A stretch of 64,000 nt of DNA from Acanthornis magna (taxonomy: Eukaryota; Chordata; Aves; Passeriformes; Acanthizidae): NCBI GenBank assembly GCA_036785705.1, contig JAWUZG010000173.1, forward strand, positions 3,085,001 through 3,149,000, written 5' to 3'. Shown here one piece after another: positions 26,441-40,300 of this stretch; within the stretch, counting starts at the first letter, position 1; every line of letters begins with the position of its first letter. Below the pieces are notes generated by a model that saw only the letters and a list, made by a program, of their open reading frames with translations, did no database searches and had not been told where the DNA came from. Position numbers and translations under genes: made by a program.

Positions 26441-27578
26441 GGTCAATGTACTCCACACTTCCCTTGTGATTTGACCTTGTCTATCCAACCCTTTGCCATG
26501 TAAGAAGGCTGATGATATTACACATCCAATATCTTTCTTCTCTACCGTTAATCTCTTCCCTTAATGATTCCTTTTTTTGGGTTTTTTTAAAATATAACAG
26601 AAGACACTGTGGGTAGAGATATGTCCTATTTGAAGCCTTTTGGCAAAACTTGGTACACCAAAGCAACACCAGCTGATGAGGTTGAGCCAAAGAAAAGATC
26701 ACAACTCTTCGTGAATTTCCTGGGCTACACATCTTTACGTTTCAACTCTTCATGCTATTTTAATATGATTTTACACATGAATGATGAACAAGGTGAGGCA
26801 CTGACACTAGCAAACTTGATGAATAGAAAGAAAAAAATTACTCCCTGTGTGAACTTATAGAATAGTTCACACTCATTTTCAGCTTGAAAAGCTGTTGTCT
26901 GTTCATATAGCAGCTTTTAAAAGTGCAAATGGAAGCAATCCAGCATGCAGAGATGTGCAGTAGTTTACAAATGTGTCCATAGGATCTACAAATCAACATG
27001 AAATATTGGAGTAGAATAAATGCTCAGTGGACGTAAACTTCTCCTTGTTTAATTATGTTTTATGAGACTGACAGCGCAATTAAAGGGTGGAATTTGGCAG
27101 CCCAGCTAAGAGTATTTTCACAGCAGAGCCCTCCTTGCAACTTGCAGTTCTTCTAGCACCACGACCTAACTTAACATATTTCACCAGCACATCAAGTCAA
27201 AAGACTGCTATGAAGTTTAGATTCTGTTTCCCGACGGACTAAAAAGCAGCTCTATCTTCAAAGGACTTAGCACAGAAATGAAACCCGAGCCAGAGAGAAG
27301 CTGCACAACAGGGTAGGCTCTGTCTCACAAACAGCATGAGTGTCACGAAAGGAAGGAAGGTTGAAGACGTAGCTGGCAATTCCACCGCCTGAGAAAAGTC
27401 TGAAGCTTGATATTCACCTGCAGCACTGCAGTCTGGAATTTCCAGCTGACTTTTGTAGCCATAAGTTTGGCAACCCAAGAAGAAAAGGCTTCTGCTTATG
27501 AGAAATTCTAATCAAAACATATATGGCAAGTGAGGGAGAGAAAAATGTATAGTTTATATTTTACATGTTCATCAAGTA
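26441..27578. other. noncoding stretch, nothing recognised
   Basis: No gene or repeat is recognised. Frames at 26481-26732, 26609-26860 and 27239-27478 have no domain. Confidence 0.4.
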
Positions 27579-27846
27579 ATAGAATCACAGGATGGTTTAA
27601 GTTGGAAGGGACCTCAAAAATCACCCAGTTCCACATCCCAGCCATGGGCAGGGACACCTTCCACTATCCCAGGTTGCTCCAAGCCTTGTCCAACCTGGCC
27701 TTGGACACTGCCAGTGATGGGGCAGCCACAGCTTCTCTGGGCAACTTGTGATGGGGCTTCACCACCCTCACAGGGAAGAATTTCTTCCTAATATTTAATC
27801 CAAAGCCTCCCTCTTTCAATTCAAAACCTTTCCCCCCTGTCCTACT
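27579..27846 (-). mobile_element. CR1 LINE 3' end
   Basis: The plus strand reads ATAGAATCACAGGATGGTTT, AGTTGGAAGGGACCTCAAAA, GCCATGGGCAGGGACACCTT, GTTGCTCCAAGCCTTGTCCA, GCAGCCACAGCTTCTCTGGG, and CAGGGAAGAATTTCTTCCTA. This is the reverse complement of a CR1 3' end. It is a 5'-truncated, non-coding copy; the frames at 27530-27751 and 27664-27855 are its shadows. Confidence 0.92.
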
Positions 27847-29837
27847 ATGATTCACCCATTTCCCATGTTCTACATGAATTCTGTGGTAGAACTGGAATCT
27901 GAACTAAGCCACAGTAGATATTTTCCAATATTCTTAAGTTACCCCTTTGTGTTTTGTTCTTACCAAATATTTTCACCTCTGGGCTAAAAAGTGACATCTA
28001 TTTTAGTCATAGTGGCTGGTGCTGAAGTCATATGTCATTTTCTCAGTTCCACACATATAGACCATCACATAAACTACTCCCAGAAGAAAAGGTTTGGTAA
28101 TATAGGTACCTCCAGAAAGAATACTCTTACTTGAAGTGCCATGAAGGAGTTAAAGTCTGGATGTTATACTCACACTCCATTGCACACAAGGGAGGGAATT
28201 AAAATATAGGAAATAAAGCATTGACAATACTGTATGTTCTTCCTGTATATGATAAATTGTATTTTCATTTCACTGTCTGTATTGTCTATCAGTTCAATAA
28301 ATACAAAGACTGTTTAAAGTTGGTTTACAAATAAGTACCCACACTATAGACAAACATATTAGTAAATATTGTGTGGTATTGCTTTTTTTTTTTTTTTTTT
28401 AAGTTATGTGATGCTATGTACAAGAAAGATGCTTTGAAAGTCTGACACTTTCTTGGACACCAGTGCTAAAGAGGGAAGAGATGAAAGACTGAGAAATCAA
28501 ACTGTATTCATCCTATCATTTGCAAAAATATTATTGCTTCTCACAGTGTTAATCTCCTGTTAACTTGAAGCAGAGGCTATTCCATACCAAATGGAAGTTA
28601 AGGAAATTATTTTTCATGCCAGAATCGTACTAAGAAAAGAGTGTGAAAAAGTAGAAAAAAATGTCCTTGCGACCTTGCAGCCAAGCTTAATTAGAAAGAT
28701 CAGTTTCACTGATCTATCATGGCAGTGCATGGAAGTTCTTCCCAGCTCACTTTCTGTTGAACTGAATGGAAGCTATCCTTTACTTCAATGATAGACAAAA
28801 TAGACCTCAGTACAATAGTTTAATTTAAATTGTTTTCTCATTTAATTGAACATATCATACACTTCTATTCCATTCTTAAGGAATTGTCTCATTGAACAGT
28901 GAAAGAATACTTTTACCTGTGTTTTGTTGAGTTCGATGAGTGATGAGAACAAAGGACAAAACAGAAAACCCAACAGGTTATGGCAGTGTCCCTTTCTTCT
29001 AAGCAAGCTCGTCATGAACAGCAAGCTTGTCATTCATATTCATTCTCCACTAAGCTTGTTTTACATTTATATTCCTTAATATTACAGTAATCTAATTGGT
29101 TTGTGCGGTTAAAGGAAGATGAAATTCTCATTATTATTATGAGTTATTATTATAAATCTCCTTACTAAAATAAAAAGAAACATTTATCCAATTCAAACAG
29201 CATACAAACATCATTATTTGCTCTCTCTGATAGTATCAGAATGGTGTTGAGGGTACGGAAAAAATAATCTAAAATCAAAACACTGTGAGTACAATTCCCT
29301 TCACACTTCCTGGAGGACACTTACATTGTTTTACCTGAAGAAGTCATTCAACCACACCTGCTGTGAAGTGTTTTACTGTGAGAATGACTGCTGCAGCCCA
29401 AGTGTACTCACACTGCCTGGCTTTTGGCTGCTGCTCGGTCCCTAAAACACAAGGCTCAGTTTCTCAGGCTCTCTTTGCAGTGAATGGGAGTGGGGAACAG
29501 GCTCCCCAGGGATATCATTGGTGTGTTTGAATTGGGGTCCTGTCAGCCATGACCTCCATGACTCTCCACTGATTGGAAGGGCAGCCTAGGGACGGGGATC
29601 TCTATTATTTTGCTGCGAATCTATCAGATATATTTTGAAGTCAGGCATTTTGCATTGTCATTTTGTCTGCACTTACAAGCACTACTCATTTTGAATGACT
29701 GTTTTATCTTGCTCTTAAAAACTTAAACTCATGTTTGATATAAAGGGTCCCTGAAGCATGGAAACCCACAGGGTAAGTGAGGATTTCTGTTGTTGTTTCA
29801 CTATATTCAGTCCTACTGGAGGAACTTTGCATGAGGG
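27847..29837. other. AT-rich noncoding stretch
   Basis: No gene is recognised. A 20-base T tract lies near 28383-28402. The segment near 29487-29530 (GGGGAACAGGCTCCCCAGGG) has a faint resemblance to CR1 text but is too short to call. Confidence 0.4.
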
Positions 29838-30110
29838 CTTCTAGTGGTAGGAAAAGAGGGAATGGCCTTAGCTGAAAAGGATTTAGAATAGATATGAGGA
29901 AGAAATTATTTCCTGTGAGGGTGGTAAGGCCCTGGCACAGGTGCCCAGGGAAGCTGTGGTTGCCACATTCCTGGGAATGTCCAGGGCCAGACTGGACAGG
30001 GCTTGGAGCAACCTGGGAGAGTGGAAAGTGTCCCTGCCCATGGCAGGAGGTAGAATGAAGTGATCTTTGAGGTCCTTTCCAACCCAAGCCATTCTATGAT
30101 TCTGTGAATT
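29838..30110 (+). mobile_element. CR1 LINE 3' end
   Basis: AGGAAAAGAGGGAATGGCCT, AGGCCCTGGCACAGGTGCCC, GGAAGCTGTGGTTGCCACAT, CTTGGAGCAACCTGGGAGAG and TCCCTGCCCATGGCAGGAGG, then a tail CCATTCTATGATTCTGTGA, give a plus-strand CR1 3' end. Minus-strand frames at 29704-30124 are its antisense shadows. Confidence 0.93.
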
Positions 30111-32252
30111 TCATGTCTTAGCATTTTACTTCGCTTAAAAAGCAGCTTTAAAAGAGTAAAATGGATAAAAATGTTGTGTTGATATGCAGTGTGAAGTTAA
30201 CTTTGGATTGCTCTGTGGAATACGCCTGAGGTTTTTCATTATAGAATTCCCTTGCTAACTCAAAAAAAAAAAATCCCTACTCTTCGCTGCTGGATGGTCT
30301 TTCTTACCACAGATATACAGGTAGACTCAGATACTGCTGTGGGAATTAAGCAACCTGTAATCACACCTGTTCCAGATGAAGATTATTATTCCAAGCATTA
30401 TATCTTATATAAACTTTTTCTATCCTTTCTTTTTTTTTCTTTTTTTTTTTTTCTTGCTGTTATGCAACCGAAAATCATATTTGCTTTTCCCGTGGCTGCC
30501 AAATAATGAACAGATATCTTAGTCAAACATTCCATGAGTTTCCAAATGTTTTAGATCCTCAGAGAATCCTGCAGCTTGAGAAACATATGAGAAGTTTAGA
30601 GTACTTCTGTCTACAAGGATAACCTTGCTTGTATCCCAGTTGAATTCCATCTGTCATAAGGCAGCCTTACCTCCACAATATGTTGAAATTCACTGAGAAG
30701 TTCCACTGTCCTCCACAGTACTTAATAATATTACAATATGTAAGGTAACTATGATACCAATATTAGGCTTTTGTTAAAAAACAAATATTTTCAAACACAA
30801 GTACCAACCAAGTGAATTTTTTTATATAGGTGTTGAAAAAACATGACTGCTGCATATAACACTGAGAATCTTTCATCCTCTAGTGTTTTAATGTAATTTT
30901 AAAAATACCAATCTTGGCTTATTTTGAAAGTTAAGTCTTTTTAAAGGCAAGTTATATAGAATTCTTGGATTTTTTTAATGGGAAAGGTTTATTTTCCCCT
31001 TCCATCTAGTACATTGTCTGCCCACTTACATTCTTTTTTATAAAAAGAAATTACTTTTTTTTTTGTCATTGAAAAGAATGAAAATAATAAATAGAGTTTT
31101 TTCAAGATTGAATATATCACTTTTCTAACTGGAATGATTGTATTACAAATCAATTCAAGTAAATATTTGACTGGATTTCAGTCATAATGCGTGAAAACAT
31201 CCATGAAAGTATTTATATGTACTTTTTCTTCTGCAGAAATCTTATCTTTAGTACCCTATGTATATGCTGTTGTTCTTCTGTGGGAAGATTGTGGCTTCAG
31301 AAAAGGACGCTACTACCAGCAAAAGGTACAGAGCATACTAAACCCCTTTTTCACAGAAAAAACATCCATTAGTTTGCATTAGTTGTGCAAGAGATGTCAA
31401 TCAGGAATTGAAAGTACTCAGGGATTCCTCAGTAGCTTACAAAAATATCTCTACTATCTAGAATTTCAATTAAATTTAAATTTACATTTAATTGACTTTG
31501 TCTCCCTCATTTCCCTCTCTGTTCTCAGATGTATGTATAATTGCATTTATTCTAATTAATATTTACTGAATTTTAATCTACAATCCTGCGCTGTCACTTA
31601 GCACAGTTATTTTTTTGAACAGTTCTCAAAAGTCTCTTAATAAAACTTTTTGAGAATCCACACAATGTATTCTCCCTGAATTATCTTGAGATGCTTTTTT
31701 TTTCCTTCTTTCTGGATTTTCAGAGAGTTTAAGACTTAGGACTAACATTTTATTTTATGGAAATGTATGCAGTTTGAGTTTATTAAGGTATAGTTATCCA
31801 AGTCCCATGCTGGTTTTTTTTCTCAAATAGACTGTCTGTCAGGTTCCACAAGAGCAAAGACAGTTACCATTGGTTTGTTGTGCCCTAGGTAGCCCCAAAT
31901 AGTCTTCCCAGAAGAAAGCCGATGTGGTGACACTGCCTGGTCCTCAGGAATGTTGGTTTGTGTCCCTGAATTGGCTCACCAGCTACCTAGCTGTCGGCCA
32001 GACAAGGAAATTTGGATGGTGATTCTGCCCTTAGAGAAAGTGCTTTGAAAGACCTTATCTTCATTTCTAAATTCCCAAACATCTTCACAGCTACATTTCT
32101 TAGAGATTCTCAAAGGTTCCTGAGGCTGAGCTATCTAATCATTACTTAATTGGGTACCCACAGCAAATGTTTTTCAGTAGCTGTCTCTGCATGCGCTTGG
32201 CAAGTACAAGGCAGTGCCATTTGTCTTAATCATCTTTGGTGATGCATTAAGC
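30111..32252. other. AT-rich noncoding stretch
   Basis: No gene or repeat family is recognised. A T-rich tract lies near 30430-30455. Frames at 30252-30506 and 31187-31382 carry no domain. Confidence 0.4.
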
Positions 32253-32280
32253 TATGCAAAATTACTTCATATTTTGCATA
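32253..32280. promoter_or_regulatory. perfect 10-bp inverted repeat of octamer-like motifs
   Basis: TATGCAAAAT at 32253-32262 and its exact reverse complement ATTTTGCATA at 32271-32280 are separated by 8 bp. Each arm is close to the POU octamer ATGCAAAT. The arrangement is visible directly; binding is inference. The surrounding 32150-32400 is complex, repeat-free sequence. Confidence 0.35.
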
Positions 32281-32594
32281 AACTAAGATTAAGCAATCAG
32301 ACATTTACTCCAGATTGCTTGACACACAGTGAATTCTTAAACCACAAGAATGCTCAGATGTCTGATCCTGTGGGCATTTATATGTCTCTTTAAGGATGTA
32401 CTTTCAACATGCAGAGCTTTCTGTCCTTTGAATTTCCCAGCTAGCCACTAAACTCACAAAAAATTATTTTCACAGGTCATAGATGGTATTGTGCTGGTGT
32501 TTCTCCAAACATTTTTGTTTGTATCTTCTCACTTTAGACCTGCTGGATTTGCCAGCTGAATTCTCCTGTGCCTGCAGTACCACTGTGGGTTGAT
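32281..32594. other. noncoding stretch, nothing recognised
   Basis: No gene or repeat is recognised in this short interval. Confidence 0.4.
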
Positions 32595-32655
32595 ATTAGA
32601 ATGGTTTGAGTTGGAAGGGGACTTTGATCATCCATTTCCAGTTCCCATCTCTCTC
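32595..32655 (-). mobile_element. CR1 LINE tail fragment
   Basis: TTAGAATGGTTTGAGTTGGA followed by AGGGGACTTTGATCATCCA is a short reverse-complement CR1 3' tail. Upstream CR1 text is lost. Confidence 0.6.
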
Positions 32656-33829
32656 TTACTCTGGGTAAAGAAATGAAAAGCCCTTGGATATTCCCAGTCG
32701 TGACACCATCATCTGGGAATTTCTTTGAATTTATAGGCAGGTTTTCTTCATTCATGATGCAGGGGAGCTTAATCAACCATGTCCAGAAATAATTTTCCTA
32801 TTCTGGATCCCTGCTGTGTCAGTGGTCAGTTTTCCAGCCTGGAAATATAAATACTTCTGCTGTAGGACTGAAGTAACAGCTTTTTTTTTTTCCTTTTTTT
32901 TTTTTTTTTTTTTTTTTTTAATTCATTTTTTGTGTATCACAGGAAATAAACAGAGTAAAAAGTGGGGTTTTGGACTTTTATACATCTACCTATAGAGACT
33001 TACAGAATTTACATGTTATATAGTGTACCAAATGTCTATACAGTGTTCTTGATGTGGCAGAATGACTTTTCAATTTCAAAATTTTATTCTATTACTTTAA
33101 ATAATTGAAAATTAGAGAGGCCCAGACCTCAATCAATCCATCTTAAATAACTGAAACAAAATATATTGATTGATTCAACTTACATTCTTCCAGTTTATCA
33201 ACATGAACAGTTCCAGTATTTCAGTTTTGCCTCAGAAACACTTATGAAGCGAGAAAACTAGAGTGATAACTTTCCAAGAACATATCACATCTATCCATCT
33301 TCTGGGACTAGAAACCTCTATGCTAGTTTTACGATATTTTAGGGTATAGTGAAATTACTTCATCTCAATTTGAAATATTTCCCATACATATGAGTTTATA
33401 AGCAGTGTTACTGGCAGGCTGAAAGCCTGAAAGCTTATAAATAGAGAGCTGAAATGGGGATAAAAGTAGCCCTGTGATCATTACAGGCTTCTTCTTCTAA
33501 GTAAAGTAACAAATAATTTATTGCATCAAACAGGCCAAGACTGCTGAAAGTGGGCAAAGGTCACCCCAGTGCCAGAGTTCACAGCTCTGCCCTGATAAGC
33601 AGATGGTTCCTAAGCAGATAAGATGGTAATAGATACCGTCTCCAGTGCTAGCAGTGGAAAAAAAGCAATGCCAAAGCATTGGGTTCAAACTGTGTGCACC
33701 ACCGAGAGACAGATCTTGACATTGCAAAGGTGTTTTCCCCAAGATCAGCCTTCAGAGCCCCGAGTTTGTTTCTAACATGGAGGATATCCAAATCTTCTTA
33801 TCTTGTTTAATTATGTGAAGCCTCCACAT
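32656..33829. other. noncoding stretch with a long T tract
   Basis: A 42-base stretch of almost pure T lies at about 32879-32920. Near 33593-33622 the motifs GATAAGCAGATGG and AGATAAGATGG combine GATA cores with an E-box. No gene is recognised. Confidence 0.4.
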
Positions 33830-34330
33830 CGAGCCCGGCTTAGGTAAAACACGCGTGATAAGAGAATCACGACCCGAAGAAGAGAAAATAAAAACCTGCT
33901 CCGTACATCATCCAGCCATTCTTTGCACTGCACACACACACAAATGCACACACGTAGGCACAGCTGCTTGACAGCCAATGACATCTGGTTATCTACAATC
34001 TCCTTTACAAGAGCCTCTCTCTCCGCAATGCACCGGTGCCTCTGCTCTGTGTTAGATAAACATGGCAAACACAGATAGCAACAAGAGAGAGGGATCGTAG
34101 GTCCTGCTTGGCAGCAGCAGCAGCTCCAGCAGTGGCTGTGGAGGCTCAGAAAACCCCCCCATGTCTGCTTGTTCACGCGCTCTGACAATCCAGGTGGGAA
34201 AGTTGCACGGAGCAAGAATCTATTACGGCGCTGGGGGCTGGCTGGAAAGCTCCTCTCTCTTTTTATTTTAATGGTCGCTTAAATTACTTCTGCAGACTTT
34301 GACAGAGCTTTGATTAGCACACACAGATAC
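33830..34330. promoter_or_regulatory. CpG-retaining, repeat-free patch, possible promoter or enhancer
   Basis: About fifteen CpG dinucleotides fall within some 430 bp (for example ACACGCGTGA, CACGACCCGAA, GCACCGGTGCC, TTCACGCGCTC and TTACGGCGCTG). The surrounding tens of kilobases are nearly CpG-free. A CCAAT text and a short CA run near 33931-33956 are present. No exon is recognised; the 134-codon minus-strand frame at 33811-34215 shows no domain. The density is too low for a classical CpG island. Function is inference. Confidence 0.35.
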
Positions 34331-37300
34331 CATCCACAAATTCAGACTGAATCTTTCATCCTAATAAACCTGAGCCCAGACCCGCATTTGGATCCTGGAT
34401 GCTGCTTCTGGGTTCTCTCCAGATTTTCTGCCAAACACTGCCACCAAGTGTGAATCTTGGATTTTTTTACTAAACGGCCAAAGAGAAAAGAGACTCACCT
34501 TCCAGATCCTGGTCCTGATGACCTCAACAGGCATTTGAGACACAAAGACACCCACAGAACTTCCTCCTCTCTATTTCCCCTGTTGGAGACACAGCTGTGG
34601 AAACTGTCTGGCACTCATATTACATTTTATTTCTGTCACAATAACATATAAAGTCACGGACATTGGTACAAATGATGGAGCCCCATCCTTAGTGTAAAAG
34701 AGTAAGACAGATGTGGAGTGAAAGGAGGTGAAATATGCCTAAAAAATAATACAAAGAAAAAAAAAGGAAAAATTTTTCTAGATTATACAAATTGCCTGCT
34801 CCTGAGCCTCTGAATAATATTTTAGTAACACAGTTGCCTTTGGTTCTTTTAGTTTTACCATAACAATCAATGTGACATGTGAAACTGATACGAGGAATAA
34901 TGTATTATCAGTCTTAGGGAAGGAATATCTCTATTGCTACTTCAAACAAGGATATCCTGAGAATTTGTCTGCTCACCACACGGAAAGGTAAAGATAAATA
35001 ATAAGGAAAGATAAATTGAAATATTTCTAAGTGAAGCTGATCAAAACTCTACATGAATAAGAAAAGTGACAGCAGTTCAAACAGCCTTTTTGGAGTATGA
35101 GCTTTTTTTCAAAATGAGAGTGTTCAAACATCTATCTTGTTAACTTTACATTCTTTATTTTAAATTGAGTTAATTCTCTGTACTTATCAGCTGTGTCTCT
35201 CTACATGATCCCTAAAAAAGACACTTATCAAAAAGGATGTTGAGAAAGCACAAACCCCTAGAGTTAAAAAGAAATAACATGATTTACAGCCTTAACTCTT
35301 GCTCTTTGGTTGTAATGGGTTTGGTGAGTTAGGCTGTGCGGTGCAGCAGTCAGCCCTGGCCCTGGGGGAGGTGAGCCTCCAGCGAGGGCTGCTTCCATCA
35401 ACCACGTTCCCTGCCTTCAGTGAGAATAAGAATTTATAAGAATGTTGTTTTATATAATTATTGCATGGTTCAGACACAAACTCATGGTCCTGAGTTACGG
35501 CCCTGACCTTAAGAAAGTTTAAATTAAGAAATATGTGAACCAGAAGGACACACTCCAAGTGGCTCACAACAGAGAGAGTCCAAAATCATGGAAAACATGA
35601 AATTTAAAATACATCTTAGGATTTCTGTAGCAAATTAAACCTCAAGCTGCAATTCTGAAAACTCCATTCAACTAGAAATATTCTCCTCAGGCCATAAAGA
35701 TCTGGGGTTTTATATCACTCAAAAGCTTGAAATTTTTCCAGGTATGTTTAAATACTTCTGAATTTGGATGCACATGCATCACTTTTCTTTGTTTAACGGG
35801 CTCTGCCCATACATATCGCAGAACTAAAGTCAGCCTTGGGCACTCATCAGCAGTTCTTGTAGCTGTACAACAAAGGATTAGTTAAAGAGTATGCACTTTT
35901 CCTTAAGTAAATATGAGTACCTGTATAATTATTTCTCCTGCAGGCCTTAACAGCACCAGAGGAGCTGTTATCCTTTATCAGGTAAATCAGATGCAGCTTT
36001 TAAATTGCTATGTGTGCCAGAGGAGTTTTTTGGATCTCTTAGGTAAATAATCTCACTTTTTTTTTTTTTTTGTTTTTTTGGTTTTTTTTTTTGTTTTTTT
36101 TGTTTTTAATTTATTCTAGGTGGTCTAGCCTCACATCACCCAGAAAGGATTTACAGAGGCAAAACACATTAACTTTATTTGAAATCAGGTCTATAAATCC
36201 CCATATATTGATGAGAAACCAGACCCTTAAGTAATAATTCTAATTCTAATAGAGATCTGAATGCTTGCTTGTCATAAATCACAGTATTACAGAATGGGAA
36301 GAAGGTAAAACCTACATTAAAAGCACTTACAGAGCACTTCTTTCTGGGACAGACTGTAAACTTTTCAATTCTTGATCCAGTCTAGTTTGGAATGTTTCAA
36401 GGACCAGATCTTCTGTCAATCCCCTGAGGAAAATATTCTGTGTGCCCACAGAGCAAGCATTGTTAAGGGTTCTTTCTAGACATTCAGTTCAATTATTCAT
36501 TTATTCACTCCTAATTATGCTCACCTCAATAAAAAACTGTTCTCCTCAGAACCACACTCAGTTGGAGATACCTCCCCATGCCCCCTGCTATTATTTGGAC
36601 AAAGTTAGTGATTCTACTATTCATTTGCCTCAAATGAAGCCTGTATGTCTGTCTTCGTGGGATTTCTCTGTGTTTCAATTCCCCAGCTCTACAATAAGTC
36701 TCACTTTCTCACATGCTTTATCTATTCTTCTAAAAGCTCTAACACAGGGTCAGTCTTTATTTGTGTACATTATCTACAAGCAGTACTCAGGGAGCCTGAG
36801 ATCAGCTTCTCAAATACTCTGAGATATGACTGGAAAACAGTAATAAGAAAAGGAAAAGCTGCAGATTATTATATTTATTTTTGGCATCCAATTGCTATTA
36901 GGGAATGATAACTAAATAAGTGTCCCTTTATAAACCTATCTGGTTATCACTGGCCCTGACCAAGTTTAGTTCCAAAAATAGATTGAGAGAATCAAACAAA
37001 TAGGCATATCGTCCTGTTTTTTGGAAAGTAGCCGAAGTAACATTTACAATAATCCTATGAACAACATCTATTCTGAAACAGATGTTAAAAAAAAAAAAAA
37101 CTTGAGTTTCTCATGGATGTAACGAGGTGTTTTTTTTCCCTCAATGACAACTGATCACAGCAAATGCTAGCCATCCTTAAATTTGGAACTGAACAATGTG
37201 TCTGTAGACCCAGAAAAAGGTTTTTTTCCTAAAATAATTTTATGTTATTACAAAGCTCTCTGAACACATGTTGTTGTCCCAGTGGAAATACACAAGAATT

Positions 37301-40300
37301 ACTAATTTTCTCCTTGGAGTAAGACCCTAGGTGTCCCAATTGCCTTACACTTTCACCTGTTCCCCCTTCATTTTACTCATTCTCATCCTATTTTAAAGAG
37401 TATGTTTGTGCTTTGTGTAAACAGATGACAAGGTTCCCTTGAAGGTGCCTCCTTGAAACTCCAAGATCCAACCTAGACAGTGACAATGATGTCCCAGCAG
37501 AGACCGTATCCCTTGGCAGCAGGTGGTGACCAGCAGACACAGAGGTAAGAGCAGCATTTTTCTTATTGGTGGTACTTGGCAAACCCAAGCAGTTCCCAGA
37601 ATATGATTTAAACCTGTAGAAGGCATATTCATATTCATTCACTGCCACTGCCACGTTGTTTATATTCTTGCTAGTGCCCTGTGATGTTCCTATTGAATTT
37701 ATCCATGGAAGTGAGGGCTTGAGCACAGGGACAATGTGTTCCCTATTGACCATTGAGTAGATGATGCCTAAGGAAAGAAAGGACTACTGGACAAAGATAT
37801 TTGTACCTGAAACCTTCAGTGATGGGTTCCAAATTTTATTTTTCTTCAAATTAAGGGAATGTTTCCTTACTCTGATGTTACCACAGATGCTTTGGACAAT
37901 ACTTAAGTGAGTTCCAGCCTTGTGTGGACACAGAATATGAGATTTTAATTTGAAATCTGATCATATGTCTGGGTGTCCCCAGAAAACTTTATTAGCTCTT
38001 TTCTTCATAAATAACTTCTAGAGGATCAAAGGTCTGGGCATGAAACACCATGGCAAATTTGTCCCTGGATGATTTAGCAAAATCAATAGATTTATTAGAA
38101 ATAAATTTGTCCTAGTGTGTTTACCCATACATAAAATCTGTATGTGATCATCACATTTATTATGACATGACACAAGAAATCACAGCTATTCACAGTCTTC
38201 TTTGTCTGCCACACACTCCACAGCTAATTTTGTGTTACAGTGGAGAAAATAACTGCTAAATACCAGCAGCCTCTTCTGCATATTCAGCATGAACCAGGGT
38301 CTGTCCTTGCACCTTAATCTATTTCAGTATGAGGCTGAGTCCTTAAAAAAAAGAAAAAGAAAGAAAGAAAATATACAGAACATTTAAAATCTGATCTCAA
38401 TAAATGTTTCATTTTTAGAAGTCAGGACTATTAATTTAAGCAGCATTTGTCCTGATTTCCTAATAGTTTCTCCACACCATGATAACATGATACAGTCTTA
38501 ATTTTCTGAGAACTGGAATGCTAGAAGTGCAAGATATGCTCAGCACTGGAATGCCAGGGGAATGGTTTCCCTGGCAACAGCAAGCACATGAAAAGTATTC
38601 AGAGCAGTCCCTGATTCTCCTGTTTTAAGCCTCCATTGAAAGGGGAATCAAATCTAGTTTGGATTTATTTTTTTTTTTTTTTTTTTTATTTTATTTTTTT
38701 TTTTTTTTTATTTAAGGTGAACTGCAGGGCAGAAACTTAGGCGTGTGTTTTATTACATTTTGCCACCTTGTGGAGCAAACCTGCAGGAAGGGAATTTAGG
38801 AGACACAGCCATGGAGCCCCAGAGAGGGCCGTAATCATGGGAGGTAAAAAGAGAATAAACAACAATTTTTAAAAATGGGGCTTCTTCTCAAACAGTGAAT
38901 ATTCTAAGGCCATTTTTAAAATGAGACAGAGGGACTTCAGGGCTGAGCGTAAGGCTTGGCTCTGATTTGTCAAGACACTTGGATACAGGTTTACCTCTGA
39001 TGTGAGGAGCAGATGCTGTGATTTGAAATGCAGATCCTCTTTAGGCATTTGGACAGTCCCACAGAAATTAGACACATGCTTCAATACCTCACTGAACCAT
39101 GGCTCATATGATGTCACTTTAAGATCATTCAGATTCATTTCTGTCTTTCCTAAAAAGAATCCCAACTGGGCTCCCACGGCAAAGTTGCCTTTGAGAGGGT
39201 GCAGTGAAACTGAAATTTGTCTTCAACTTGCCATTGTTTTGCCTGCACTGACATTTTCAAGTGAGGACACGCGAGTTTAATTTGTCTGCAGTTTGACATG
39301 TTTCACTAGTGCTGGTTCTTCTTGTGGTTTTGCATATAGGGAAAGAGATTTAAACTCTAGCCTAAAAAAGTTGAGGATATGATCTGTCTTGCGTGAACTC
39401 TTGAACCTTTAATCTTTAGTATAGGAGGAGATAGAGCTGAAATTTTTGGGTGTTGTTACTGTGCAATTTCTCATGGAGCAGCCTAAAAATATGAATATGA
39501 TAAAAATATGAATATGACTCATCCCTTTAACATGTTGACCCCTTTGATATAACAGACATAGATAATTTGGCTATGGAAAATAATATGCAGAAAAAAAAGA
39601 AACTCCTAGTGTTATGTATTTGACTTATTACATAGGCTTATGAGTTTTAGTTTATTTGCAAAGTGGGGAAATTATTTTTTTCAAATACAGTACCCCACAA
39701 TGCCCCAGAAAAAAATTATACATGAAAGAAACAGAATTTTTATCTTTATCCATGCAACAAATGTGAATTGAGTTTCTGTTGTTTTCCTTCCTTTCTCAGT
39801 TCTAGAGCCTTTGTCGTTTCTGTACTCTCCTTGTTTGTATGCTTGCTGAGTATTTATATTTCCCGTGTGAATGAGCTTTCCTTTATCCTAATTGAATCTT
39901 TTAAAAATGGGGTTTTTTCCCACTTTCTGTGCTAGTTAATACTGGTCTGCTATTTCTTACTCTTCTCCCCTGCCACCTCACAGGCTTCTGTGTTACCTTC
40001 CCTTAGACTTTGCAAAAGGGTTAGCAAACAGAAAGGTGATATTTAGCTCTTAGTGATATTTAGCTCTAGTATAAAAATAATCCAGACCTGGACTACATTT
40101 TGTGATTAAAAAGAAAAAAAATTTAAAAATATCACTATCTCCCCCTAAAAAAACCACCAAAAGGAGTGGAGAACCAAATTTTTATAGTAACTTGATATCC
40201 TGTCCTGGGTTTTGATGTCTCACCCATAGCCCATCAACCAGCTCATGATATTTGCAACATCCAAAGGGAAGTTGGATCTTGCATAATGGCAGAAGAACTC

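Noticed and set aside
33811..34215. 134-codon minus-strand frame as a possible exon
   Set aside because: No domain, and the cysteine run comes from a short CAG-type repeat read in another frame; the patch is better described as possible regulatory DNA.
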